Shown: positions 24,729 through 33,500, counted from the stretch's first letter. The stretch is DNA of 64,000 nt from Methylophilus sp. Leaf416 (GCF_001424665.1 NZ_LMQS01000003.1:357189-421188), one strand, 5' to 3'. The notes: generated by a model from the letters alone, not told the origin. A program made the numbers and translations.

Positions 24729-26414
24729 TTATTCCTTACCGTACAGTTCAGCGGTACGGGTAATGAATTCATCGACGAAAATCTGCATGGCGATGGTGAT
24801 GTTTTTCACACGGCTGGCCAGGTAGTTGTAGCCAAACAGCGCAGGGATCGCCACACCCAGACCGGCGACTGTAGCCAGCAACGCAGCCGCAATACCAGGC
24901 GCAATCGCGTTGACGTTCACATCACCCGCAGCCGCAATCGCGGCAAAGGTAATCATCACACCCACCACCGTACCCAGCAGGCCGAGGAAAGGGCCACCTG
25001 AAATCGCGATGGTCAGTAACACCATCATGCTGTTCATGCGCTGCGTTTCACGTACCAGGTCGGCATCAACGGCAGCTTTAATCGCATCGATGGAGGCACC
25101 ACCCAGGGACACTTTGCCATCATGCTCACGCTTCTTGATTTCACGCAGCCCGGCTTTATACAGGCCAAACAGGTTGGAGTTTTTATAAGTGCCAGTCTTG
25201 TCCAGGTTCAGCAGATCCTGGGTAGAAGCTTGCTGGAAGCGTTTGAGGAACAGTGCATTATCCTTGTCGGTAATAGTGACCAGGCGGGCCTTGCTGAACA
25301 TCACCCAGACACTGATAGCGAACATCACCGCCAGAATCGCAATCACCACCTTGGCATCGACTGTCAGGCTGTCGATCAGGATGCCCATATAGTTGGCTTC
25401 CCCTTCTTCTTCGCCTTCACTCTCACCAGCCGGTGTGACTTTGACCAGTTTGGCATCGGCACCTTGTGACTGTGCAACCAGGCTTAACCAGGCGGCACTA
25501 CGTGCAGTGGAAGCCAGTTGCAATTCATCAATCTCGGCATTCAATGCATCACCAACCGTCAATGTTGCTGCCGCCTGGGCATCATTAGCCGGCGCCTGGC
25601 CGACCGATTGACCATTGATATAAAGCACAGCCTGGCCGCCCTGGAACACCAGTGCGATATGCTGCCATTGACCTGGCTTCAACTCCCCGCCGTTAACAGT
25701 CGCTGCGCCAGCCTGTAATACCAGGGCATTGCCATTCAGTTTCAGGCTGACGTTGCCACTCTTGAATACTTCTGCGGTTTGCGGCAGGTTGGCCGGCTTC
25801 AACCAGACTGACCAGGTGGCGCCATTGGCTAACTGCGGTGCTGCCGGCAAAGTAATCGTCAGCGGACTATTATTGAGGGTTGCACTTTCTGCGATCAAGC
25901 CTGCTTTTTGCTGGGTCGCATTACCACTGGCCGTCAGTTGGCTAGGACCGCTATCTTTCAATAAGGCTTTATCAGAAAAAGCAAAACGGGCCAGCAGTGC
26001 CGGATCATTTAAAGCTTGTACATCACTGGTGGCTTTAGCGCTTTCATTTCCGGTATACAAACCAATCGCCAGATCTTTATTCGCTGAAGATAATTGCGGT
26101 AGCACTACCCAGGCCACGGCCAGCTCATTCACCGCGTCATACTTCTCTAATGAGAACATGAGTTCTGTTTTGTCATCTGCGGCAATAAAGCGGATATCCG
26201 AGCCATCTACATTGGCGCCGGTAAAGTCAAAATTACCTGAATGTAGGCGAACCAGCACCGGTGCCTGGTTCACGGCTTCCTTGATATTGGCGGTATCAAT
26301 CGTGATTTTTTGTTGTGTTGCCCAGTCTGCATTCCAGGCAGCTTTCACCGGTAAAGCAAGGGTCAACAAACAGAGGCTGGTTAATAAACCAAGGGTAGAC
26401 TTCTTCATATCCAT
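24729..26414 (-). CDS. ExbB/TolQ proton channel fused to exported DUF2341-LamG domains
   Basis: 561 residues, more than twice the usual ExbB length. There is a signal peptide (MDMKKSTLGLLTSLCLLTLALPVKA), a DUF2341-like domain (WATQQKITIDTANIKEAVNQ), a LamG/concanavalin-like beta-sandwich (about 155-310, with WQHIALVFQGGQAVLYINGQSVG), and then a membrane helix (VVIAILAVMFAISVWVMF). The C-terminal MotA/TolQ/ExbB channel domain has SGGPFLGLLGTVVGVMITFAAIA and TVAGLGVAIPALFGYNYL. The large domain is periplasmic. The start may be the ATG at 26414 or at 26408. It is first in the operon, with the CGGACTAG elements 61-77 bases upstream. Confidence 0.9.
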   Translation of the reverse strand: MDMKKSTLGLLTSLCLLTLALPVKAAWNADWATQQKITIDTANIKEAVNQAPVLVRLHSGNFDFTGANVDGSDIRFIAADDKTELMFSLEKYDAVNELAVAWVVLPQLSSANKDLAIGLYTGNESAKATSDVQALNDPALLARFAFSDKALLKDSGPSQLTASGNATQQKAGLIAESATLNNSPLTITLPAAPQLANGATWSVWLKPANLPQTAEVFKSGNVSLKLNGNALVLQAGAATVNGGELKPGQWQHIALVFQGGQAVLYINGQSVGQAPANDAQAAATLTVGDALNAEIDELQLASTARSAAWLSLVAQSQGADAKLVKVTPAGESEGEEEGEANYMGILIDSLTVDAKVVIAILAVMFAISVWVMFSKARLVTITDKDNALFLKRFQQASTQDLLNLDKTGTYKNSNLFGLYKAGLREIKKREHDGKVSLGGASIDAIKAAVDADLVRETQRMNSMMVLLTIAISGGPFLGLLGTVVGVMITFAAIAAAGDVNVNAIAPGIAAALLATVAGLGVAIPALFGYNYLASRVKNITIAMQIFVDEFITRTAELYGKE

Positions 26415-26474
26415 CGCAGTCGAGTTAATTCGAGGTGCAAGTCTATAGAGCGAATGTTGCAGAGAAATTAAGAT

Positions 26475-26491
26475 CGGACTAGGCGGACTAG
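26475..26491 (-). promoter_or_regulatory. Tandem CGGACTAG elements upstream of the ExbB fusion
   Basis: Two direct copies, CGGACTAG (26475-26482) and CGGACTAG (26484-26491), 9 bases apart, upstream of the start at 26414. The same octamer, or its complement, occurs in front of three other transcription units in the window. Confidence 0.6.
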
Positions 26492-26504
26492 TTTTTTTAT
26501 TTTC

Positions 26505-26532
26505 ATAAAAAAACAGCCCGGCAAAGCCGGGC
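26505..26532 (-). terminator. Intrinsic terminator of the nuclease/nucleotidase cluster
   Basis: Perfect GCCCGGC/GCCGGGC stem (26516-26522 and 26526-26532) with a 3-base loop, followed on the minus strand by TGTTTTTTT. It ends transcription after the PEP-CTERM gene at 26589 and separates it from the ExbB operon. Confidence 0.92.
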
Positions 26533-26588
26533 CAAGGTAGGCGTTTCTGCCTGTTACACAGGTCGTAGTAAAAGTAGGTTAAACCCTT

Positions 26589-27110
26589 TTATTTTGGATG
26601 GCGGCGAGCTGCAATGTAGCCCATCAGACCCAGGCCGACCAGAATCATGCCGGACTGTGTTGGCTCAGGCACTGCTGACAATGTGTAAGTCAGGTTGCCA
26701 GCACCGGATAAACCCAGTGAGGTATCGTAAGCAAAGAATGCATCGCCGGTGTTTGAAAGACCAGCAATCAGACTGAAACCAATCGCTGGATTGGTAGCAT
26801 CTACTGACCATTCGATACCGGTAAACACGCCATCCTGGAATACTGCAGTGGCTGGCGCTAGTGCAGCTGTGCTCAGATCAAACAATGTGCTGCCAAAGTT
26901 GAATTGCAGGCTGCTCAGGTTGAGCAGTTCAGTACCGGAAGACAACAGGCCTGCATCATCAAAGCTGAACTGGCCCTGGTAAGTGGTACCGTTGTAATGA
27001 CCGGAATCCACTGCACCCGATACTTGCCAGGACTGGATGGCCGCTTGTGCAGGTAACATGCTGCTCATTAGCGCGACCAGTGCTGCTTTTTTAATTAAAG
27101 ATTTCATCAT
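26589..27110 (-). CDS. PEP-CTERM protein
   Basis: 173 residues: signal peptide (MMKSLIKKAALVALMSSMLPAQA), a mainly beta body with GHYNGTTYQGQFSFDDAG, and a C-terminal sorting signal AVPEPTQSG followed by a hydrophobic helix (MILVGLGLMGYIAA) and RRHPK. The VPEP-helix-RR end is the exosortase recognition signal. The function of the body is unknown. It is the last gene of the nuclease cluster, with the terminator 56 bases downstream. Confidence 0.9.
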   Translation of the reverse strand: MMKSLIKKAALVALMSSMLPAQAAIQSWQVSGAVDSGHYNGTTYQGQFSFDDAGLLSSGTELLNLSSLQFNFGSTLFDLSTAALAPATAVFQDGVFTGIEWSVDATNPAIGFSLIAGLSNTGDAFFAYDTSLGLSGAGNLTYTLSAVPEPTQSGMILVGLGLMGYIAARRHPK

Positions 27111-27142
27111 ATGTTCCTCTAGAAAGAATTAATCGGCAAAAA

Positions 27143-29440
27143 TTAAAGAATAAAGTCTCTGGCAGGAGCAACCTGCTTGGCGGTAAGCCCTTTCAGGCTA
27201 ACCAGTGTTTTAGCGGCAGCCGTGCCTGCAGCCCCATCGGTATCCACCAGCACCTGCACGCCACCTGTCACATCCAGCAGCTTGATATATCCGTCTGCAA
27301 TCGCGGCATTGGCTGAAACACCCAGCGAAGCCAGCAATGCGCTTAACTGTAATTTGTCGGCATATGGGGTAAAGTCAGTGATGGTGTCACCAGCTTCACG
27401 CATACTGTTGTAGACGAATACATCGTTACCTGCGCCGCCGGTCAGCGTATCTACGCCCAAACCGCCATTAATGATGTCGTCACCGCCAGTGCCCACCAGT
27501 ACATCTCGGCTGGCAGTACCAGTACGTGTCACGCCAGGCGTGGTTTTTGCAATCGCCAGGTCAATCAGACGACCACCCTTGTCATACTGGTTTTCCAGGC
27601 CGTAGAAGTTAACAGTGATTTCATCGCCATCGGCATTATTCAGGCGACCCAGGCCACCTTCAGCTTTGGGTGATTGAATGTAATTGGCCAGGGCTTCCTG
27701 GTAGGTGATGGTGAACGGGCTGTCTTCGAATACCACGTTGTTAGCAGCGAAAGGGAAGCCATCACCGCCAGCGGCAGTGAAGTCTATCGTTGTGAACGAG
27801 AAGGTACGACTGTTGTTGACAACGACGCCGTTATCAATCAGCACAGTGCCGTCATCCAACACCACGCGTTGCACGCGGTTACCGGTGCCTTTAGTCGTTC
27901 TGGCAACATTGGTACTGTTGTAAATCACTTGCATACCGGAGATTTGCGGGTAACGGCCATTGGCACGACCTGTCGGGCTGGTGTCGCCATAACCATGTTC
28001 GAGCAAATCTTTCAATTGCGTGGCATTCACTGCTGGTGCGCGTTTGACCAGGTTGGTAAATGGCAGGATATTGAACGTGTCGCCAACAGACACATTACCA
28101 GCGGCAGCAATATTGGTACGGATACCGCCACTGTTCTGGATCGCGACCTCGGTTTTACCGGCAAAGCGCATTGCATCGGCAACCAGGTCACCCAGGCCAG
28201 TTTCTGCGTTACGAACACCGGCCACAAATGTGCATGGCAAAGCAGCACAAGTAGTGTGTGTCGGGCCATTCAACTTAACCGCTGTCGTGCCAATGATTTG
28301 AGCATTCAGCACAGAAATATAGTTCTGCACTGGCGTCACTACCTGTGCTTTAATCGTTGCATCCCCGGCTACGCGGTCTGCATCGGCAGCAGCACCAGTC
28401 ACGCGCATCATTTTGCTGGATTCAATCGACACAAATTTACCATTGCTGTCATCAATCGTGAAATTGACCTGGTCCACATAACGGTTACCAAAGTGGCTGG
28501 TTAATACCGGCACTGTTTTGCCGTTCGCATCCACAGCATTTACCGGGTGTGAAGTGAACGTGGCGGCTACGCCACCATTGATCAGCGCATCATCAGGGTC
28601 CACCATCAACTCATGGCCGCCACCAGACAATACCAGGTCAACACCGGTCAGCGCCGGAATCACCACATTGATCTCGTTAGCTGCATTTTGCAGGTGGCTC
28701 ATCAAAATCACTGTCGTCACACCTTGCTCACTACGCAGGCGGGTGATTTCGGCCTGGATAATAGGAATCAGCGCTTGCAGGTTTTGTGCTTCAGTATTGC
28801 TGGCATCGTAGCCAATCACATTCACTGCACCAGGGGATGAGATACTTGGCAATAACGGTGTCGTCGCGCCTACCAAGCCGATTTTATGACCGGCAGTGGT
28901 GGTGATCACTTTGGAAGGTGCTACCTGGCCGCTGGCTTTCAATGCGCTGAATTCTGAGGTGGCATTGAAATTCAGGTTGCTGGAAAGATAAGTGCTGCCG
29001 GATACTTTCGCAAAACGCGCAGCCACTTGCGGGCCGAGGTCAAATTCGTGGTTACCGAACACCATGGCGTCAAAACCAATCTGGCGTAAAGCAATCGCAT
29101 CATAAAAATCCTGGCCTCCATCGCTAAAGCTGTTAGCCAGGTTATTCAAGCTGGCCGTAAACCGAGGGCCTGGCAAAAATGCATCACCGGCATTCAGTTT
29201 CAGTACTGTACGGCTTTGCGCCACAGCAGCTGTTTCGGCATTTTTAATCACAGAGGCAAGACGGTCAACGCCACCGTAAAACGAAATGGCCTGGCCGGCG
29301 TCATCGCGCAAGTTACCTTGTGCAGACAATAACCAGCTTTCCTGGTCACCTACGTGTAATACAGTCACGCCTTCTGCCAAGGCGCTACCGGCAGTGAATG
29401 CCAGCGCAACGCATACAGTTAATTGTTTCAGTTTAAACAT
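27143..29440 (-). CDS. Secreted 5'-nucleotidase/metallophosphatase with RTX tail
   Basis: 765 residues from the ATG at 29440 (GGAGAAG 3 bases upstream). After the signal peptide (to about residue 22) there is a calcineurin-like metallophosphatase domain with D32/H29 (LHVGD), the dimetal Asp86 (LNAGDAF) and N130-H131 (FGNHEFD). A 5'-nucleotidase C domain follows (VAIQNSGGIRTNI, DTFNILPFTN, RANGRYPQISGMQVIY). Near the C-terminus are RTX repeats (GTGGDDIINGGLGVD, LTGGAGNDVFVY) and a type I secretion-like end DFIL. It is predicted to release phosphate from extracellular nucleotides. It follows a nuclease-encoding gene and a PEP-CTERM gene. Confidence 0.9.
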   Translation of the reverse strand: MFKLKQLTVCVALAFTAGSALAEGVTVLHVGDQESWLLSAQGNLRDDAGQAISFYGGVDRLASVIKNAETAAVAQSRTVLKLNAGDAFLPGPRFTASLNNLANSFSDGGQDFYDAIALRQIGFDAMVFGNHEFDLGPQVAARFAKVSGSTYLSSNLNFNATSEFSALKASGQVAPSKVITTTAGHKIGLVGATTPLLPSISSPGAVNVIGYDASNTEAQNLQALIPIIQAEITRLRSEQGVTTVILMSHLQNAANEINVVIPALTGVDLVLSGGGHELMVDPDDALINGGVAATFTSHPVNAVDANGKTVPVLTSHFGNRYVDQVNFTIDDSNGKFVSIESSKMMRVTGAAADADRVAGDATIKAQVVTPVQNYISVLNAQIIGTTAVKLNGPTHTTCAALPCTFVAGVRNAETGLGDLVADAMRFAGKTEVAIQNSGGIRTNIAAAGNVSVGDTFNILPFTNLVKRAPAVNATQLKDLLEHGYGDTSPTGRANGRYPQISGMQVIYNSTNVARTTKGTGNRVQRVVLDDGTVLIDNGVVVNNSRTFSFTTIDFTAAGGDGFPFAANNVVFEDSPFTITYQEALANYIQSPKAEGGLGRLNNADGDEITVNFYGLENQYDKGGRLIDLAIAKTTPGVTRTGTASRDVLVGTGGDDIINGGLGVDTLTGGAGNDVFVYNSMREAGDTITDFTPYADKLQLSALLASLGVSANAAIADGYIKLLDVTGGVQVLVDTDGAAGTAAAKTLVSLKGLTAKQVAPARDFIL

Positions 29441-29453
29441 GTTCTTCTCCATG

Positions 29454-29478
29454 GAGTGCCGCGAAAATCACGGCACTC
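29454..29478 (-). other. Intercistronic hairpin just upstream of the 5'-nucleotidase RBS
   Basis: Perfect 8-bp stem GAGTGCCG/CGGCACTC with a 9-base loop, immediately 5' of the GGAGAAG ribosome-binding site on the minus-strand message. It could mark mRNA processing or tune translation. Confidence 0.55.
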
Positions 29479-29489
29479 TTTATTCAGTA

Positions 29490-30254
29490 TTAACGTGATT
29501 GACGACGAACCAGACCCAATAAACCCAACCCAGCCAGCAACATCGCTGCGCTGTCTGCTTTCGGCACTGGTGTCACTGCGTTAATGGTGAATGCAGTCGT
29601 GTTAGGCACGACACCGGCTGACACGCTGTTATTCACAGTGTCTATATTCCAGTTATTCACATCAGCGACTTGCGCCTTGTAATCAGCAAAATTGTTCAAG
29701 CCACTGCGTACACCGTTGTATTCTGCATAGTCTGGCTCGCTGGAAGCACCGGCTTTAGCAGTCAGTTCAATAGCGTTCACACCATTGATCAGGCCTGTGT
29801 TGGTCAACGGACCATTCGACGCGAAGGTACCGTTAGTGATGGCTGACAGGAATGTCGTTGGTGCAGTGGCGCCAGACCCTACATAGGCATAAACCGTTTC
29901 CCCTGAGTTGGAAAGACCCCAGTTGCTGTTGCCGCTAACGGTTGCACGAGACAAGATGCCGGTTGAGGCTGACAAAGTGGCTTTGTCGTATTCTGCAAAA
30001 CGCACCACTGTACCTGCAGTCACAACGCTGCTGGAAACCCACTGGTTGTAGCTTTCACCTGTGTTGAATGCGCTACCGGTCCACTCGTTATCGCTGAAGT
30101 AGATCGTGGTGTTGGCAGCGATATCAACTAAAGTCACAAATGACAGACCATCTTCATCAGCGTTGAATGACGTGAACAGGATGTCACCGGCATTTAATGC
30201 CGCGTTAGCTTGTGTGGACAGTAGCAGTGCTACGATTAAACTGATTTTTTTCAT
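29490..30254 (-). CDS. PEP-CTERM-like protein with variant VPKA sorting signal
   Basis: 254 residues: signal peptide MKKISLIVALLLSTQANA, a beta-rich body (AGDILFTSFNADEDGLSFVTLVDI, YFSDNEWTGSAF) resembling LTD/lamin-tail-like surface domains, and the end VPKADSAAMLLAGLGLLGLVRRQSR. The tail has the correct position, hydrophobic helix and RR, but reads P-K-A in place of the usual P-E-P. It lies between the nuclease and 5'-nucleotidase genes and is flanked by intercistronic hairpins. Confidence 0.82.
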   Translation of the reverse strand: MKKISLIVALLLSTQANAALNAGDILFTSFNADEDGLSFVTLVDIAANTTIYFSDNEWTGSAFNTGESYNQWVSSSVVTAGTVVRFAEYDKATLSASTGILSRATVSGNSNWGLSNSGETVYAYVGSGATAPTTFLSAITNGTFASNGPLTNTGLINGVNAIELTAKAGASSEPDYAEYNGVRSGLNNFADYKAQVADVNNWNIDTVNNSVSAGVVPNTTAFTINAVTPVPKADSAAMLLAGLGLLGLVRRQSR

Positions 30255-30311
30255 GATAAATCCTCTCTCAATGTAAATTTTAATAACCGCTTATTTCATG
30301 GTTTGTTGTTT

Positions 30312-30339
30312 GTCGGCGTGATACTTGGGTCACGCCGAC
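30312..30339 (-). other. Intercistronic 10-bp hairpin after the nuclease gene
   Basis: Perfect GTCGGCGTGA/TCACGCCGAC stem with an 8-base loop in the 103-base gap between the nuclease and the VPKA protein. No T-run on the minus strand, so partial termination or message stabilisation is likely. Confidence 0.6.
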
Positions 30340-30357
30340 TTATGAACGCAAACTTAC

Positions 30358-33300
30358 TTACCAACGTACGTCGCGCTGCGCATTCAGGCTGGCCGGTGTC
30401 ACCCCTCTTAAGGTGACCAGTGGCTTGGCTGAAATCTGTAATTGCGTCCCGCCGGCAACGCTGACCCAGCGTGCCACGCCATCATCGAACGGTTGTGCGC
30501 CCTGATAGCCGATGCTTTGCAGCAATTCACGGATATCCAGCTGATCTTCACTTGGCGTAAAGTCAGTAATGGTGTCAGTCGCATCACGCATGCTCTGATA
30601 CACGAACAGGTCGCGGCCAGCTCCGCCGGTGATGGTGTCAGCACCGATACCGCCGGTCAGTACGTCATCACCCGCAGTACCTATCAATGTGTCGCGCTGA
30701 GCAGAACCTTGTATCGATTTCACCAGTTGCAGACCTACGATTACCGGATCATGGTCAGATGACCGGTATGGTGAGTCTGTGTACAAGTCTTGTGGTTTGA
30801 ACTCGGTGTTGTAATCAATGACAAAGGGTTCATCGGCGTTGATATGCCAGTGCACAGTGCCTGTAACTTTCGCGGCCAGATCAGCATTTGCCAGTGCGTG
30901 GTCGAGGTAACCGGATTCACCATCAAACACATAGGAGTAACCGGCCTGGTCATTGAAGCGTGCAATCTGATCCTGCAAACCGGCATTTTCAAGCACCAGC
31001 ACAGGGTCTTCCTTGCCGTAAGCGTTCAAGTCACCAATCACCATCACGTTTGGATTGTTAGCCTGGTTTTTCACGGTCTGGATGAATTGCACTAACTGGT
31101 TAGCTTGTGCCAGACGTTGTGAGTTGTAGCAACCTTGACCATCACCTTGATCTGCGTCTGCACCCCCTGCATCGGAGCAGCTTTTGGATTTCAGGTGATT
31201 CACCAGCACAGAGAACTTTTCACCGTTGGCAGCCTGGAACGTTTGTGCCAGGGTTGGACGATTATTGATGCTGTTGTTATCAGATAAAGCTGCTGCCGTA
31301 GGTGTCAGACGAGTGGGTTTGTAAATCATGGCCACCTTGATCGCATCGGTACCGGTACCGTTGGCCGGATCAGCAATCACGGCGTAGGTATTGGCACCCA
31401 ACACTGCATTCAGGCCATTGACCAGATCTTGCGCAGCCGTGGATCCGTTGTTCTGGATTTCCATCAGGCCAACCACGTCAGCATTGATCGCTGTCAGTGC
31501 ACGTACGATCTTGTTACGCTGACGGTTGAATTCCATCAGGTTATTGGCACCGCGGCAGTTAGAGGCAGACACACTGCTACCCAGGCGGCAACCTTGGCCG
31601 CTTTGGCCGCTGGCTGTTGCGCCGTTAGTGAACGTTGTGAAGTAGTTCAGCACGTTAAAGCTGGCAACTTTGACATTACCACCTACGCTGGCAGGGGCCG
31701 CAGTACGCACATTTTCACGGCTGAATTGCACTGGCTCGGTTGGATGCAGCTTGTAGTCACGTGGACCCGGGTTGGAAGCCGTGATCAAACCATGGTCAAT
31801 CACGCCAACCAGGTTTTCCACAATGTCGCCAGCGCGCAAGGTATTGTCTTCACCAATAAATGGAATCGGGTTAGGGTTTTGCACGCTGCTGCCGTCATCC
31901 AGCACCAGGCGACGACGTGCATTGTCATCAGCCAGTTGTGCCGCAGCTGTTGAGTTGGCCGGGTGAATATTGGTCGGCTTGATCATGCGACCTTCAGCAG
32001 ATAGAGTCACCTGACCATAACGGCCCTGGAAGTAGTTCTGGGAAGCGGTCAATGGGGTGGTAATGCGTACCAGCATGCCTTCATAGGCTTCCAGGTCACC
32101 TTCAGTCACTTCCGGTAAGATAATGTCAGTTGGCAGAATGACTTTATTGCTGCTCAGTACCTGCAAACCACTGACATTGATCAGCTCGGTAATGGTATTG
32201 AACTCGGTCACACTGGCATTCAAGCGCACTTTCTGGCCTTTGCTGACAGTCGGTGTCACACCGGAACCCAGGTAAACAAAAATACCGTCAGAAGTCAGCG
32301 GGTTACCGTCACCGGCTTCGTCCTGGAGATAGAAGCCATTCAAGCCCGGGAACACGGCAGTCACTACGCCTTCTGTGGTCACGTTCTGACCATTGAGCGG
32401 GCTAACTGAAGCAACGCCTAATCCACTACCCTGGATCTGGAAGATACGGGTAATGCTGCTACTTTGCACCGTAACACTCACGCTACACGTCGCGGTTTGC
32501 GCTTCGTTATTGTCAAACTTCACGTCAACCGCGTAAGTCCCGGCTGGCAGGCTGCCATCCAGTTGCAAGCTTGCGCTGGCTGGCTGGCCATCGCTACCTG
32601 CTGCGATAAAATTGCTCAATGTCACACCGGCTGGTGCAGTGGCAGACAGCGTCGCTGCGTTAACAATACTGTCTGCATCAGAAGCCTGAAGTAATACAGA
32701 ACCCGCTTCGCCTACCTGCAAAGTAACTGCCGGGCAGGAGGTCACAATCGGCTGGTTACCTGGATTACCGCCGCCACATACATTCACCGCACTGCTGCTG
32801 TTACGTGGTGCCGGTGTGCCGGTGGAGAAATCGTTGTTGTTCTGGTTACTGTCCTGGCAGCCATTGTTTTTCCTCAACAATGCGGTGCTGCTGCTGATCG
32901 CAGGAGCGGCTGAGCCTTCAAAGAAGTTGGCTGAACCGTAACCTACCAGGTCAACAATCTGTGCCAGTTGTGCCGGGCTGCAAGCGGTTGAACCACCGTT
33001 ACAGGCTAAACCTGTGCTGCTGTTTACCAGCACCACCTTGCCGTTGGTGCCGCTCATGTCAGTCGCGTTATTGCTGGTATCAGACGTTGGCAGTGCTGAG
33101 CCATTGGCAGCACTTCTTAAACCCGCCAGGTAATATTGGCCAGGCTGCAACAGGCCAGACAGCGTTGTCACGCCGTTGGCAGAAAAGTTACCGGTACCGG
33201 TGGCGCTGCTGTATTGCACAGACCAGCCGCTGATATCAACGGCAGCGTTGCCGTTGTTGAACAGCTCCACATAATCCTGGTTAAAGACATTGCCCTGACC

Positions 33301-33399
33301 ACCATAAATCTGGCTAATGACAACGCCGGCCTGGGCTGTCAGGCTCATTTGAACCAGCCCGGATAAAGCCAGCAACCACTGTAATTTTTTTAATTTCAT
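30358..33399 (-). CDS. Large secreted ExeM/NucH-type nuclease with LTD and RTX tail
   Basis: 1013 residues. A signal peptide ends near TAQAG. Then come a lamin-tail domain (VVISQIYGGQGNVFNQDYVELFN, ISGWSVQY), a central beta region, and an OB-like segment (VTTEGVVTAVFPGLNGFYLQD). The C-terminal half is an endonuclease/exonuclease/phosphatase domain with FNVLNYF, NADVVGLMEIQNN (metal-binding Glu), VNHLKSK, VIGDLNAYG and the catalytic SDHDPVIV. RTX repeats (GTAGDDVLTGGIGAD, GGAGRDLFVY) and a type I secretion-like end RDVRW finish it. It is predicted to degrade extracellular DNA or RNA. It is first in its gene cluster, with CGGACTA and a large palindrome upstream. Confidence 0.9.
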   Translation of the reverse strand: MKLKKLQWLLALSGLVQMSLTAQAGVVISQIYGGQGNVFNQDYVELFNNGNAAVDISGWSVQYSSATGTGNFSANGVTTLSGLLQPGQYYLAGLRSAANGSALPTSDTSNNATDMSGTNGKVVLVNSSTGLACNGGSTACSPAQLAQIVDLVGYGSANFFEGSAAPAISSSTALLRKNNGCQDSNQNNNDFSTGTPAPRNSSSAVNVCGGGNPGNQPIVTSCPAVTLQVGEAGSVLLQASDADSIVNAATLSATAPAGVTLSNFIAAGSDGQPASASLQLDGSLPAGTYAVDVKFDNNEAQTATCSVSVTVQSSSITRIFQIQGSGLGVASVSPLNGQNVTTEGVVTAVFPGLNGFYLQDEAGDGNPLTSDGIFVYLGSGVTPTVSKGQKVRLNASVTEFNTITELINVSGLQVLSSNKVILPTDIILPEVTEGDLEAYEGMLVRITTPLTASQNYFQGRYGQVTLSAEGRMIKPTNIHPANSTAAAQLADDNARRRLVLDDGSSVQNPNPIPFIGEDNTLRAGDIVENLVGVIDHGLITASNPGPRDYKLHPTEPVQFSRENVRTAAPASVGGNVKVASFNVLNYFTTFTNGATASGQSGQGCRLGSSVSASNCRGANNLMEFNRQRNKIVRALTAINADVVGLMEIQNNGSTAAQDLVNGLNAVLGANTYAVIADPANGTGTDAIKVAMIYKPTRLTPTAAALSDNNSINNRPTLAQTFQAANGEKFSVLVNHLKSKSCSDAGGADADQGDGQGCYNSQRLAQANQLVQFIQTVKNQANNPNVMVIGDLNAYGKEDPVLVLENAGLQDQIARFNDQAGYSYVFDGESGYLDHALANADLAAKVTGTVHWHINADEPFVIDYNTEFKPQDLYTDSPYRSSDHDPVIVGLQLVKSIQGSAQRDTLIGTAGDDVLTGGIGADTITGGAGRDLFVYQSMRDATDTITDFTPSEDQLDIRELLQSIGYQGAQPFDDGVARWVSVAGGTQLQISAKPLVTLRGVTPASLNAQRDVRW

Positions 33400-33500
33400 T
33401 TCTCGGACTCCGCAAGTTTTCGACTTGAATAAAAGCCTGATTAATTTAGCAATTTAGCGAGGGGAAATTATTAAGTTTGCTGCCACAAAACTAGGTAGGT

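Noticed and set aside
25729..26448. 239-codon plus-strand open frame opposite the ExbB fusion
   Set aside because: It is antisense to a clear DUF2341-LamG coding region and matches no family.
27674..28504. 276-codon plus-strand frame
   Set aside because: It is antisense to the 5'-nucleotidase, with His/Cys-rich nonsense composition.
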